Below are positions 1 to 7,985 of a DNA stretch of 38,811 nucleotides, piece by piece. Under the pieces are notes generated by a model that was not told the origin of the DNA, did no database searches, and saw nothing but the letters and a program-made list of their open reading frames with translations. The DNA comes from RPQJ01 sp052035645. Its GTDB lineage: Bacteria; Pseudomonadota; Gammaproteobacteria; Steroidobacterales; Steroidobacteraceae. The stretch's first letter is position 1. Every line of letters starts with the position of its first letter. The DNA lies in contig JBPOHK010000075.1 in NCBI GenBank assembly GCA_052035645.1, forward strand, positions 1 through 38,811, written 5' to 3'. The position numbers and the translations under genes are program-made.

Positions 1-1356
1 CTCGAGGGGCGGCGCGCCCGCGGGTAGCTGCGCGGCTTGGGGCTGCAGCAGCACGCCCCCGCGCGCGGCCTACTCGTGTGGGTCATCGCGGCGGCGAGCG
101 CGGGCAGCCGCACGACGCGCGCCCGGCTGGAGGAGGCCGTGGAGACGATGGCGCAGCTCGAGGAGCGGCGCCGGGAACTCGAGGCCCGGCGCGACGAGCT
201 GCGGGCACGGCTCGCGGAGGCGCGGGCGCGGGCCGAGGCGGAACGCAATGCGGCGCGCGAGGTGGCCATCCGCGTCGAGTCGCGGCGCACGGGTTACGAG
301 TCGCTGCTGGCCGGCATCGCGCGCCTGGACGGCCAGATCGCGCAGTTCGACACGCGGCGGGCCGATCTCGAGTCGCAGCTGGCCGCGGGCGAGCAGGGCG
401 AGGCGCAGCTCAAGGCCACGCTCGAGGAAGCCCTCGAGCGGCGCATCGCCGTGGAGAGCGAGCTCGCGGAGGCCCGCCGTGCGATGGAGACGGTCGACGC
501 CGAGCTGCGTGCACACGACGAGCGGCGGGCGAAGGCCGAGACGGCCGTCGCCGAGGCCCGCGAGGCCCTCGAGAACGTGAAGTTCTCGGTGCAGGAACTC
601 AAGGTGCGGCGCGAGTCGCTGCTCGAGCAGTTCACCCAGACGCGCCTCGTACTCGAGGAAGTGGTCGCGGCGCTGGTGCCCGAGGCCAACGTGGCGGATT
701 GGGAGCAGCGCCTGCTCGAGACGTCGGAGAAGATCGAGCGCCTCGGCCAGGTCAACCTCGCGGCGATCGACGAGTTCAAGGAACAGTCCGAGCGCAAGGA
801 ATACCTCGACCGCCAGTTCGCCGACCTCACCGACGCCCTCGCCACACTCGACGACGCGATCCGCAAGATCGACCGCGAGACCCGCAGCCGCTTCCAGGAC
901 ACCTTCGACCGGGTCAACGCCGGCCTCAAGGAGAAGTTCCCGCGCCTGTTCGGCGGCGGTCACGCCTACCTCGAGCTGGTCGGCGAGGACGTGCTCGAGT
1001 CGGGCGTCGCGATCATGGCGCGGCCGCCGGGCAAGCGGAACAGCTCGATCAGCCAGCTCTCCGGCGGCGAGAAGGCGCTCACGGCGGTCGCGCTGGTGTT
1101 CTCCATCTTCGACCTGAACCCGGCCCCGTTCTGCCTGCTGGACGAGGTCGACGCGCCGCTCGACGAGAACAACGTCGGCCGCTTCTGCGACATCGTGCGC
1201 GAGATGTCCGGGCAGGTGCAGTTCATCTTCGTCACCCACAACAAGACGACGATGGAGCTGGCCAACCAGCTGCTGGGCGTCACGATGAACGAACCGGGCG
1301 TCTCGCGCCTCGTGACGGTCGACGTCGACGAGGCCGTGCGCATGGCGGCCATGTGA
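1..1356 (+). CDS. smc: Chromosome partition protein SMC, C-terminal part (5' end cut by window or broken)
   Basis: SMC is the ATPase core of the bacterial condensin that organises and segregates the nucleoid. What is visible is the returning coiled coil (Glu/Arg/Ala/Leu-rich, about codons 36-230) and the C-terminal ATPase lobe: the signature LSGGEK near 1057-1074 and Walker B LLDEVDAPLD near 1132-1161, followed by the usual VTHNK segment. Full-length family members are about 1,150-1,200 residues, so more than half is missing to the left. The frame contains a TAG at 25-27, and the first 35 or so codons after it do not look like SMC coiled coil. Convincing SMC sequence begins near 112. The gene is therefore either interrupted or frameshifted there, or the contig end is unreliable. 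The first in-frame ATG downstream of the TAG is not the real start; the coding sequence should continue past the window edge. zipA follows 13 bp later, a typical gammaproteobacterial order. Confidence 0.93.
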
Positions 1357-1369
1357 GCGACGCACGGCG

Positions 1370-2203
1370 ATGAACGAGCTGCGCTGGATCCTGCTCGCCG
1401 CCGGCCTGCTGCTGATCGCCGGGATCTACGTGCTCGGCACGCGTGCTCGCCGGCAGTCCGCGCCGCCGGCGGAGCGTACCGTGCGCGTGGATTCGCCGCC
1501 TCCGGCGCCGGCGCCCGAGGCGCCGCGCGTGGAGCCGCGCCTGTCGGTGCACGACGCGTTCGAGTCGACGGCCACGGTCACCGAGCACACGATCGACTTC
1601 GACGAGCCGGCATTCACGCGCGCCTCGCCCAACCGGCGCGAACCCACGCTCGGCACCGAGGCGCCACTCGTGGTGCAGCGCACCCAGCCCGAGGAGCCGG
1701 CCGAGCCCCGGCTAGAGCCGCCACCGGAACCCGCAGCGCCTGCGCCCGAGCCGGCACCGCCGCCAGAGGCGCGCCCGCAGCAGAAGATCGTCGCCGTGCG
1801 CGTGGTGGCGGCGCCGCCGCTGCGCTTCGAGGGTGCGCGACTGCTCGAGGTGATCCAGTCGGAGGAACTGCAGTTCGGGCGGTACGAGATCTTCCACAAC
1901 CTCCACCCGGACGGCCGGCCGGTGTTCAGCCTCGCGAGCCTGCGCGAGCCGGGCACCTTCGACCTCGGCGCCATGCCCGGCACGAGCTACCCGGGCATCG
2001 CGCTGTTCGCGGTGCTGCCGGGGCCGCTGCCGGCCGTGGAGACCTTCGACCAGCTCATCTTCACCGCGCGCGCCTTCGCGGCACAGCTCGGGGGCACGCT
2101 CGCCGACGAGCGCGGGGCGCCGCTCACGGTGCACCGCATCACCCGCCTGCGCGAGGAGATGGTCGCGTTCGACCGCCCGCTCGCGGGCGACGCCGACGGT
2201 TGA
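1370..2203 (+). CDS. zipA: Cell division protein ZipA
   Basis: ZipA is the bitopic membrane anchor that tethers FtsZ filaments to the inner membrane and helps recruit later divisome proteins. The 277-residue product has the expected three parts. An N-terminal membrane segment (about residues 5-21) has the short N-out topology. A Pro/Ala/Glu-rich linker (about 25-140) follows. The C-terminal FtsZ-binding domain runs from about 145 to the end and contains the family-like stretches FGRYEIFH and FDQLIFTARAFAAQL. The start ATG is 13 bp after the smc stop, and ligA begins 7 bp after the zipA stop, so the three are probably co-transcribed. ZipA is essentially restricted to Gammaproteobacteria, which supports the class assignment. 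Confidence 0.95.
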   Translation: MNELRWILLAAGLLLIAGIYVLGTRARRQSAPPAERTVRVDSPPPAPAPEAPRVEPRLSVHDAFESTATVTEHTIDFDEPAFTRASPNRREPTLGTEAPLVVQRTQPEEPAEPRLEPPPEPAAPAPEPAPPPEARPQQKIVAVRVVAAPPLRFEGARLLEVIQSEELQFGRYEIFHNLHPDGRPVFSLASLREPGTFDLGAMPGTSYPGIALFAVLPGPLPAVETFDQLIFTARAFAAQLGGTLADERGAPLTVHRITRLREEMVAFDRPLAGDADG

Positions 2204-2210
2204 GGCGGCG

Positions 2211-4223
2211 ATGGGCGTCCGCGACGCCGCGCGACGGGTCCGCGAGCTGCGCGGCCAGATCGAGCACCACAACTACCGGTACTACGTCCTCGACGATCCG
2301 GAGATCTCCGACGCGCGCTACGACCAGCTGCTCGCCGAGCTGAAGCGCCTCGAGGACGAGCATCCGGCGCTGGTGACCGACGATTCACCCACCCGGCGCG
2401 TGGGCGCGCAGCCGGCCCGCGAGTTCGGCGAGGTCGTGCACGCGGTGCCGATGCTCTCGCTGGACAACGCATTCGCGGACGCGGATGCCGTCGATTTCGA
2501 CCGCAAGGTGCGCGAGCGCCTGGATGTCGAGCAGGTCGAGTACTCGGCCGAGCCGAAGATCGACGGGCTGGCGATCAGCCTGCGCTACGAGCACGGCCGG
2601 CTGGTGCAGGCGGCGACCCGGGGCGATGGCAGCCGTGGCGAGGACGTGACCGCCAACGTGCGCGCCATCCGCTCCGTGCCGCTCACGCTGCGCGGCCAGG
2701 CCCCGGCGCTGCTCGAGGTACGCGGCGAGGCGTTCATGACGCGCCGCTCGTTCGCCGAGCTAAACCGGCGCGCCGCGGAGAAGGGCGAGAAGACCTTCGC
2801 CAACCCGCGCAATGCCGCGGCAGGCAGCCTGCGCCAGCTCGATCCCGCGGTGACCGCGAGCCGCTCGCTCGATCTCTTCCTCTATGGCCTCGGCGCCACG
2901 GACGGCTGGACGCTGCCGCGCCGGCACAGCGAGGTGCTGGCCGCGCTGCGCGAGTTCGGGCTGCGCACCTGCCCGGAGACGGACGTGGTGCGGGGAGCGC
3001 AGGGCTGCCTCGAGTACTACGGGCGCATCGGGGCGGCGCGCGATTCACTGGGCTACGACATCGACGGCGTGGTCTACAAGGTCGACCGGCTCGACTGGCA
3101 GCGCGACCTCGGCTTCGTGGCGCGTGCGCCGCGCTGGGCGATCGCGCACAAGTTCCCGGCCCAGGAAGAGACCACGGTCGTGCGCGACGTCGAGTTCCAG
3201 GTGGGACGGACCGGTGCGCTGACGCCGGTCGCGCGCCTGGAACCGGTGTTCGTCGGCGGCGTCACGGTGAGCAACGTGACGCTGCACAACATGGACGAGC
3301 TGGCGCGCAAGGACGTGCGCATCGGCGACACGGTCGTGGTCCGCCGCGCCGGCGACGTGATACCGGAAGTGGTGCGCGTGATTCCCGAACGCAGGCCCGC
3401 GGACGCCCGCGCGGTCGAGTTGCCGGCGCGCTGCCCGGTGTGCCAGTCGCACGTCACCCGCACGGAGGGTGAGGCCGTGGCCCGCTGCACGGGCGGCCTC
3501 GTCTGCCGGGCGCAGCGGCGCGAGGCCCTGCGCCATTTCGCCTCGCGCCGCGCGATGGACGTCGAGGGGCTCGGCGACAAGCTGGTCGAACAGCTGGTGG
3601 AGGCGGGACGGGTCGAGACGCCCGCGGACCTGTACACGCTCACCGCCGGGGAACTGGCCGGACTCGAGCGCATGGGCGAGAAATCGGCCGCGAACCTCGT
3701 GACCGCGCTCGAGGCCAGCAAGCACACGACCCTGCCGCGCTTCCTGTTCGCCCTCGGCATCCGCGACGTGGGGGAGGCGACGGCGCTCGCGCTCGCCGAG
3801 CACTTCGGCACGCTCGAGCCGCTCGAGCAGGCCACGGTCGAGGAGATCCAGCAGGTTCGCGACGTCGGTCCGGTGGTGGCCCGGCACGTGCGCGACTTCT
3901 TCGACGAGCCGCGCAACCGGCGGGTCATCGAGGCGCTGCGCGAGGCCGGCGTGCGATGGCCGGCGCTCGAGCGCCAGGCCGCGGCGACGTCCGGGCCCCT
4001 CGCAGGACAGGTGGTCGTGGTCACCGGCACGCTGGCCGGTTACTCGCGCGACCAGGCGAAGGACGCCGCGCGCGCCGCCGGGGCCACGGTGACCGACTCG
4101 GTCTCGAAGAAGACCACGCTGCTGGTGGTCGGGGCCGATGCGGGCTCCAAGCTGCGCAAGGCGCAGGAGCTCGGCGTGAAAGTCGTCGACGAGGACGGCT
4201 TCCGCGAACTGCTGCGCGGTTGA
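2211..4223 (+). CDS. ligA: NAD-dependent DNA ligase LigA
   Basis: LigA seals nicks in duplex DNA during replication and repair using NAD+ as adenylate donor. The 670-residue length is normal. Domains in order: the NAD-binding Ia segment with the YYVLDDPEISDARYD region (about 24-38), the adenylation domain with the catalytic Lys in EPKIDGLAI (Lys116), the OB fold, a four-Cys zinc finger (CPVCQSH...CTGGLVCRAQ, about residues 408-432), tandem helix-hairpin-helix motifs (about 445-580), and a C-terminal BRCT domain (about 590-668). No key residue is missing. It is the last gene of the smc-zipA-ligA run. The 80-bp gap to the next gene suggests the operon ends here, although no clear terminator hairpin with a T-run is visible. 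Confidence 0.97.
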   Translation: MGVRDAARRVRELRGQIEHHNYRYYVLDDPEISDARYDQLLAELKRLEDEHPALVTDDSPTRRVGAQPAREFGEVVHAVPMLSLDNAFADADAVDFDRKVRERLDVEQVEYSAEPKIDGLAISLRYEHGRLVQAATRGDGSRGEDVTANVRAIRSVPLTLRGQAPALLEVRGEAFMTRRSFAELNRRAAEKGEKTFANPRNAAAGSLRQLDPAVTASRSLDLFLYGLGATDGWTLPRRHSEVLAALREFGLRTCPETDVVRGAQGCLEYYGRIGAARDSLGYDIDGVVYKVDRLDWQRDLGFVARAPRWAIAHKFPAQEETTVVRDVEFQVGRTGALTPVARLEPVFVGGVTVSNVTLHNMDELARKDVRIGDTVVVRRAGDVIPEVVRVIPERRPADARAVELPARCPVCQSHVTRTEGEAVARCTGGLVCRAQRREALRHFASRRAMDVEGLGDKLVEQLVEAGRVETPADLYTLTAGELAGLERMGEKSAANLVTALEASKHTTLPRFLFALGIRDVGEATALALAEHFGTLEPLEQATVEEIQQVRDVGPVVARHVRDFFDEPRNRRVIEALREAGVRWPALERQAAATSGPLAGQVVVVTGTLAGYSRDQAKDAARAAGATVTDSVSKKTTLLVVGADAGSKLRKAQELGVKVVDEDGFRELLRG

Positions 4224-4259
4224 GTTCGTGTAGACTCGACCCGCGCCGCGGAGGGCCCC

Positions 4260-4310
4260 TTGACCACGATTCCCGCCATGCTCGAGCGCGTGCCGGGCGA
4301 GCGATGCTGA
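4260..4310 (+). other. Possible 16-codon leader ORF in front of the ABC permease gene
   Basis: A TTG codon at 4260 lies 6 nt after a good Shine-Dalgarno-like GGAGGG (about 4250-4255). It opens a 16-codon frame that ends at TGA 4308-4310, overlapping the ATG (4304) of the permease gene in another frame. The permease ATG itself has only a weak ribosome-binding site, so translational coupling from this mini-frame is conceivable. A motif TAGACT (4231-4236) upstream could be a -10 element. There is no protein-level support; the call rests on spacing alone. Confidence 0.25.
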
Positions 4311-5227
4311 GCTACGCACTGCGGCGGCTGTTGCTGGCGGTCCCGACCCTGTTCGCGATCGTCACGCTGGCGTTCTTCGTCATGCGCCTCGCGCCGGGCG
4401 GTCCGTTCGACCAGGAGCAGACGCTGCCGCCGGAGGTCGCCGCGAACCTCGAGGCGGCGTACGGGCTCGACCAGCCGATGCTGGTGCAGTACGGGCGCTA
4501 CCTCGGCGCCCTGGCGAGGGGCGACCTCGGGCCGTCCTTCAAGTACAAGGATTTCGCGGTCTCCGAACTGATCGCCCGCGGCCTCCCGGTGACGCTCACG
4601 ATCGGCGTGCTCGCGCTGCTGCTCGCGGTCGCCTGCGGCGTGCCGCTCGGCATGCTCGCCGCACTGCGCCACAACGGCGCGGTCGATCACCTGGTGATGG
4701 GGCTCGCTCTGGCTGGCATCGCCGTGCCGAACTTCGTGGTCGCGCCGGTGCTCGCGCTGGTGTTCGGCGTGAAGCTCGGCTGGCTGCCGGTGGCGGGGTG
4801 GGAGCGCGGCCACGCCGAGTACTGGCTGCTGCCGGTCGTGACGCTCGCGCTGCCGTTCGTGGCCTACATCGCGCGCCTGACGCGCGGCAGCCTGCTCGAG
4901 GTACTGCAGGCGCCGTACATCCGGGCCGCGCGGGCGAAGGGCCTCAGCGCCGGCGCCCTGCTGCGCCGGCACGCGCTCAAGCCGACGCTGATGCCGGTCG
5001 TCAGCTTCCTCGGCCCGGCGACCGCGGCCCTGCTGACCGGCTCGCTGGTGGTCGAGCAGGTCTTCGGCCTGCCGGGCGTGGGCCGGTACTTCGTGCAGGG
5101 TGCGATCAATCGCGACTACACCCTCGTGATGGGCATGGTCGTGTTCTACGCGGCGCTGATCCTCCTGCTCAACCTGCTGGTCGACCTCCTGTACGGCTGG
5201 CTGGATCCGAGGATTCGCCATGTCTGA
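4304..5227 (+). CDS. ABC transporter permease, OppB/DppB type
   Basis: This is one of two membrane subunits of a peptide/nickel-family ABC importer in the inner membrane. The product is 307 residues from the ATG at 4304, chosen because the translation then begins MLSYALRRLLLAVPTLF, the standard DppB-type N terminus with the first membrane helix. The frame is open further upstream, but that part is antisense-like and overlaps ligA. About six hydrophobic segments follow. The cytoplasmic EAA coupling loop is recognisable as ARAKGLSAGALLRRHALKP (about residues 207-225). The sequence ends with the GWLDPRIR element typical of the family. It overlaps the next permease gene by 8 bp. Substrate cannot be told: no binding protein is encoded nearby. 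Confidence 0.93.
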   Translation: MLSYALRRLLLAVPTLFAIVTLAFFVMRLAPGGPFDQEQTLPPEVAANLEAAYGLDQPMLVQYGRYLGALARGDLGPSFKYKDFAVSELIARGLPVTLTIGVLALLLAVACGVPLGMLAALRHNGAVDHLVMGLALAGIAVPNFVVAPVLALVFGVKLGWLPVAGWERGHAEYWLLPVVTLALPFVAYIARLTRGSLLEVLQAPYIRAARAKGLSAGALLRRHALKPTLMPVVSFLGPATAALLTGSLVVEQVFGLPGVGRYFVQGAINRDYTLVMGMVVFYAALILLLNLLVDLLYGWLDPRIRHV

Positions 5228-6098
5228 GGCGCTCGAGTCCCGGGGCGGCGATGGCCTCTGGCACGACGCGTGGCGCCGGCTGCGCCGCAACCGGGCCGCG
5301 CTGGCGGCGCTCGGCGTCCTCGGGTTGACGGTGCTCGCAGCCGTGGCCGGCCCGTGGCTGAGCGCGTGGAGCATCGACAAGGTCGACTGGTCGCTCGGCA
5401 CGCTGGCCTCGCCGCCGTCGCTCGCGGGCGGCCACTGGTTCGGCACGGACGCCAACGGACGCGACCTCTTCGTGCGCGTGTGGGCGGGGACGCGCGTCTC
5501 GCTGCTGATCGCGCTGCTCGCGACGGCCGTGAGCCTCGCCATCGGCGTCGCCTGGGGCGCGACCGCCGGCTACGTCGGCGGGCGCCTCGACGACTGGATG
5601 ATGCGCTTCGTCGACGTGCTGTACGCGCTGCCGTACATGTTCTTCGTCATCATCCTGACGGTCGTCTTCGGCCGCAGCCTGTTCCTGATCTTCCTCGCGA
5701 TCGGGGCCGTCGGCTGGCTGACGATGGCGCGCATCGTGCGCGGCCAGGCGCTCGCGCTGCGCCAGCGGGAGTTCGTCGAGGCGGCGATCGCGCTCGGCCA
5801 GCCGACCGCGACCGTGATCGCACGGCACGTGGTGCCGAACGTGCTCGGCACCGTGATCGTCTACGCCACGCTCACCGTCCCGCAGGTGATCCTGTTCGAG
5901 AGCTTCCTCAGCTTCCTCGGGCTCGGCGTGCAGGAGCCGCTCACGAGCCTCGGCCGGCTGGTGGCGGAGGGCGCGCTCGAGATGGAGAGCGCGCCGTGGC
6001 TGTTGCTGGTGCCGTCCGCCGTGCTCGCCACGGTGCTCGTGTGCCTCAATTTCCTGGGCGACGGCCTGCGCGACGCCCTCGACCCGAGGCAGGCCTGA
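5220..6098 (+). CDS. ABC transporter permease, OppC/DppC type
   Basis: This is the second membrane subunit of the importer, 292 residues. The N terminus has the cytoplasmic DAWRRLRRNRAALAAL pattern leading into the first membrane helix, then the periplasmic GTDANGRDLFVRVWAG motif (about residues 79-94) characteristic of OppC-type permeases. The EAA loop EAAIALGQPTATVIARHVVP (about 181-200) is intact, and the C terminus has the LGDGLRDALDPR ending seen in this family. The gene starts inside the last 8 bp of the upstream permease and is followed 1 bp later by the first ATPase gene. The four genes are therefore one tightly coupled operon. Confidence 0.94.
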   Translation: MSEALESRGGDGLWHDAWRRLRRNRAALAALGVLGLTVLAAVAGPWLSAWSIDKVDWSLGTLASPPSLAGGHWFGTDANGRDLFVRVWAGTRVSLLIALLATAVSLAIGVAWGATAGYVGGRLDDWMMRFVDVLYALPYMFFVIILTVVFGRSLFLIFLAIGAVGWLTMARIVRGQALALRQREFVEAAIALGQPTATVIARHVVPNVLGTVIVYATLTVPQVILFESFLSFLGLGVQEPLTSLGRLVAEGALEMESAPWLLLVPSAVLATVLVCLNFLGDGLRDALDPRQA

Positions 6099-6099
6099 G

Positions 6100-7086
6100 A
6101 TGGGCGCCGCGCCGCCGCTGCTCCGCCTGGACGCACTCGAGGTCGGGTTCGCGACGCCGCAGGGCCCGGTGACGGCCGTGCGCGGCGTGTCGCTCGAACT
6201 GGCTCCCGGCGAGTGCCTGGCCATCGTCGGCGAGTCGGGCTCGGGCAAGACCCAGCTGATGCTGGCCTGCCTCGGACTGCTGTCCGCCAACGGCCGGGCG
6301 CATGGGTCGGCCGTGTTCGGCGGACGGGAACTCGTCGGTGCCGACGAGTCGACGCTCAACGAGGTTCGCGGCACGGGCATCGCGCTGGTGCTGCAGGACC
6401 CGATGAACAGCCTCACGCCGCACCTGCGCATCGAGCGCCTGCTGACCGAGGCGGTGCTCGATCGCGGGCTCCTGTCGCGGGCCGAGGCGCGCGAGCGGGC
6501 CGTGCGCGTGCTGCGCCGGGTCGGCCTCGACCGGCCCGAGACCCGGCTGGCGCAGTACGCCCACGAACTCTCCGGGGGACAGCGCCAGCGCGTGGCGATC
6601 GCCGTGGCACTGATGGCGTCGCCGCAACTGCTGGTGGCGGACGAGCCCACCACGGCCCTCGACGTCACGGTGCAGGCGCAGGTGCTGGAACTGCTGCGCG
6701 AGTTGCGCGACGAAGGCCTGTCCATCGTGCTGATCACCCACGACCTCGGCGTCGTCGCCGACCTCGCCGACCGGGTCGCCGTCATGTACGCCGGCGCGCT
6801 GGTCGAGGTCGGACCGGCCGCGGCATTGCTCGCGACGCCCGCCCACCCGTACACCGCCGGGCTGCTCGCCTCGGTGCCCCGTCTCGACGACCCGGCCGAC
6901 CGTCCGTTGCCGGCCATCGAGGGCCAGCCGCCGCGTCCCGGCGAGGCGCTGCCGGGCTGTGCGTTCGCGGCCCGCTGCGCGGTGGCGAGCGAGACGTGCC
7001 GCGAAGTCGTGCCGCGGCTGCGCACCGTGGCGCCGGGTCGCGAGGCGGCGTGCCACGCGCCGTTCTCGCATGGAGGGGGCTCGTGA
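6100..7086 (+). CDS. Peptide-type ABC transporter ATP-binding protein, OppD/DppD type
   Basis: This is one of the two ATPases that power the importer. The 328-residue product shows Walker A GESGSGKT (about residues 43-50), the Q-loop VLQDPMNSL, the signature LSGGQRQRV, Walker B LLVADEPTTALD and the switch His in LITHD. The C-terminal extension carries the oligopeptide-transporter motif with four Cys (GCAFAARC, ETC and ACHAPF, about 286-322). In related proteins such as mycobacterial DppA this region holds a 4Fe-4S cluster; that role here is inferred. The stop TGA overlaps the GTG start of the next gene (GTGA). Confidence 0.94.
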   Translation: MGAAPPLLRLDALEVGFATPQGPVTAVRGVSLELAPGECLAIVGESGSGKTQLMLACLGLLSANGRAHGSAVFGGRELVGADESTLNEVRGTGIALVLQDPMNSLTPHLRIERLLTEAVLDRGLLSRAEARERAVRVLRRVGLDRPETRLAQYAHELSGGQRQRVAIAVALMASPQLLVADEPTTALDVTVQAQVLELLRELRDEGLSIVLITHDLGVVADLADRVAVMYAGALVEVGPAAALLATPAHPYTAGLLASVPRLDDPADRPLPAIEGQPPRPGEALPGCAFAARCAVASETCREVVPRLRTVAPGREAACHAPFSHGGGS

Positions 7087-7892
7087 GCGCGCCGCTGCTG
7101 CAGGTCGAGGACCTGGTCGTGCGCTACCGCCTCGGACGGCGGGGCTGGTTTGCGCCGTCGACCACCCTCGAGGCGCTCGCCGGCGTCAGCATCGAGCTCG
7201 ACGCCGGCCGGACGCTCGGCGTCGTCGGCGAGTCGGGCTCCGGCAAGTCGACGCTCGCGCGCGCCATCCTCGGTTTCGTGCGCGCCGACTCCGGCTGCAT
7301 CCGCTGGCGCGGCGAGGCGCTCGACCCCACCGACCACGCCCGCATGCGACCGCTGCGCCGTCACCTGCAGGTCGTGTTCCAGGACCCCTTCGGCAGCCTG
7401 GATCCGCGCATGACCGTCGGCGCGAGCATCGCGGAAGCCGTCACCACGCTCGAGGGTCGCGCCGCGCGATCGGGCCTCGCGGGGCGCGTCGCGCAGGCGC
7501 TGCACGACGTGGGGCTCGATGCGACGTTAGAGCGCCGCTATCCGCACGAACTCTCCGGCGGGCAGTGCCAGCGGGTCGCCATTGCGCGGGCGACCGTCGT
7601 GCGACCGCAACTGCTGGTCTGCGACGAGGCGGTGAGCGCCCTCGACGTGTCCGTGCAGGCCCAGATCGTCAACCTGCTGGCCGACACCTGCCGGCGCCAC
7701 GGCATGGCGCTGCTGTTCATCAGCCACAACCTCGCGGTCGTGCGCCACCTGTGCGAGGACATCGCCGTGCTCTGCGGCGGCCGGCTGGTGGAGCGCACGA
7801 CGCGCGAGCAGCTGCTCGGCGCGCCGCGCGAGCCGTACACGCGGGCGCTGCTGGCCGCGGTGCCCGCGCTGCCGCGGCCCGTCGTTCGCTGA
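7083..7892 (+). CDS. Peptide-type ABC transporter ATP-binding protein, OppF/DppF type
   Basis: This is the second ATPase of the importer, 269 residues from a GTG start at 7083 that overlaps the previous stop as GTGA. The frame is open for a long way upstream, but the translation only becomes ATPase-like from here (residues 4-12 PLLQVEDLV). Walker A GESGSGKST, Q-loop VFQDPFGSLDPRM, signature LSGGQCQRV (Cys in place of the commoner Arg), Walker B LLVCDEAVSALD and the switch His in FISHN are present. Unlike its partner it stops soon after the PYTRALLAAVP motif and lacks the Cys-rich C-terminal extension. It is therefore at the short end for OppF proteins, and the pair is asymmetric. Confidence 0.93.
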   Translation: MSAPLLQVEDLVVRYRLGRRGWFAPSTTLEALAGVSIELDAGRTLGVVGESGSGKSTLARAILGFVRADSGCIRWRGEALDPTDHARMRPLRRHLQVVFQDPFGSLDPRMTVGASIAEAVTTLEGRAARSGLAGRVAQALHDVGLDATLERRYPHELSGGQCQRVAIARATVVRPQLLVCDEAVSALDVSVQAQIVNLLADTCRRHGMALLFISHNLAVVRHLCEDIAVLCGGRLVERTTREQLLGAPREPYTRALLAAVPALPRPVVR

Positions 7893-7917
7893 GGCCTCGT
7901 CGCGTCCGCGGCTGCGC

Positions 7918-7923
7918 GATAAT
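7918..7923 (+). promoter_or_regulatory. Putative sigma-70 -10 element upstream of the CoA-transferase gene
   Basis: GATAAT sits 25 bp after the ABC operon stop and 62 bp before the CoA-transferase ATG, in otherwise GC-rich sequence. No convincing -35 box is visible. The position suggests the CoA-transferase has its own promoter rather than being the last gene of the transport operon. Confidence 0.4.
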
Positions 7924-7985
7924 GGCCCGCTGACCGGACGGCGCGGTGCCGCCGCCCGGCCGCGCAACGAGGCAGGAACATCGAC

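Noticed and set aside
5169..7505. Long minus-strand frame antisense to the ABC transporter genes
   Set aside because: All Walker and EAA motifs are on the plus strand; the antisense product is low-complexity and lacks any fold signal.
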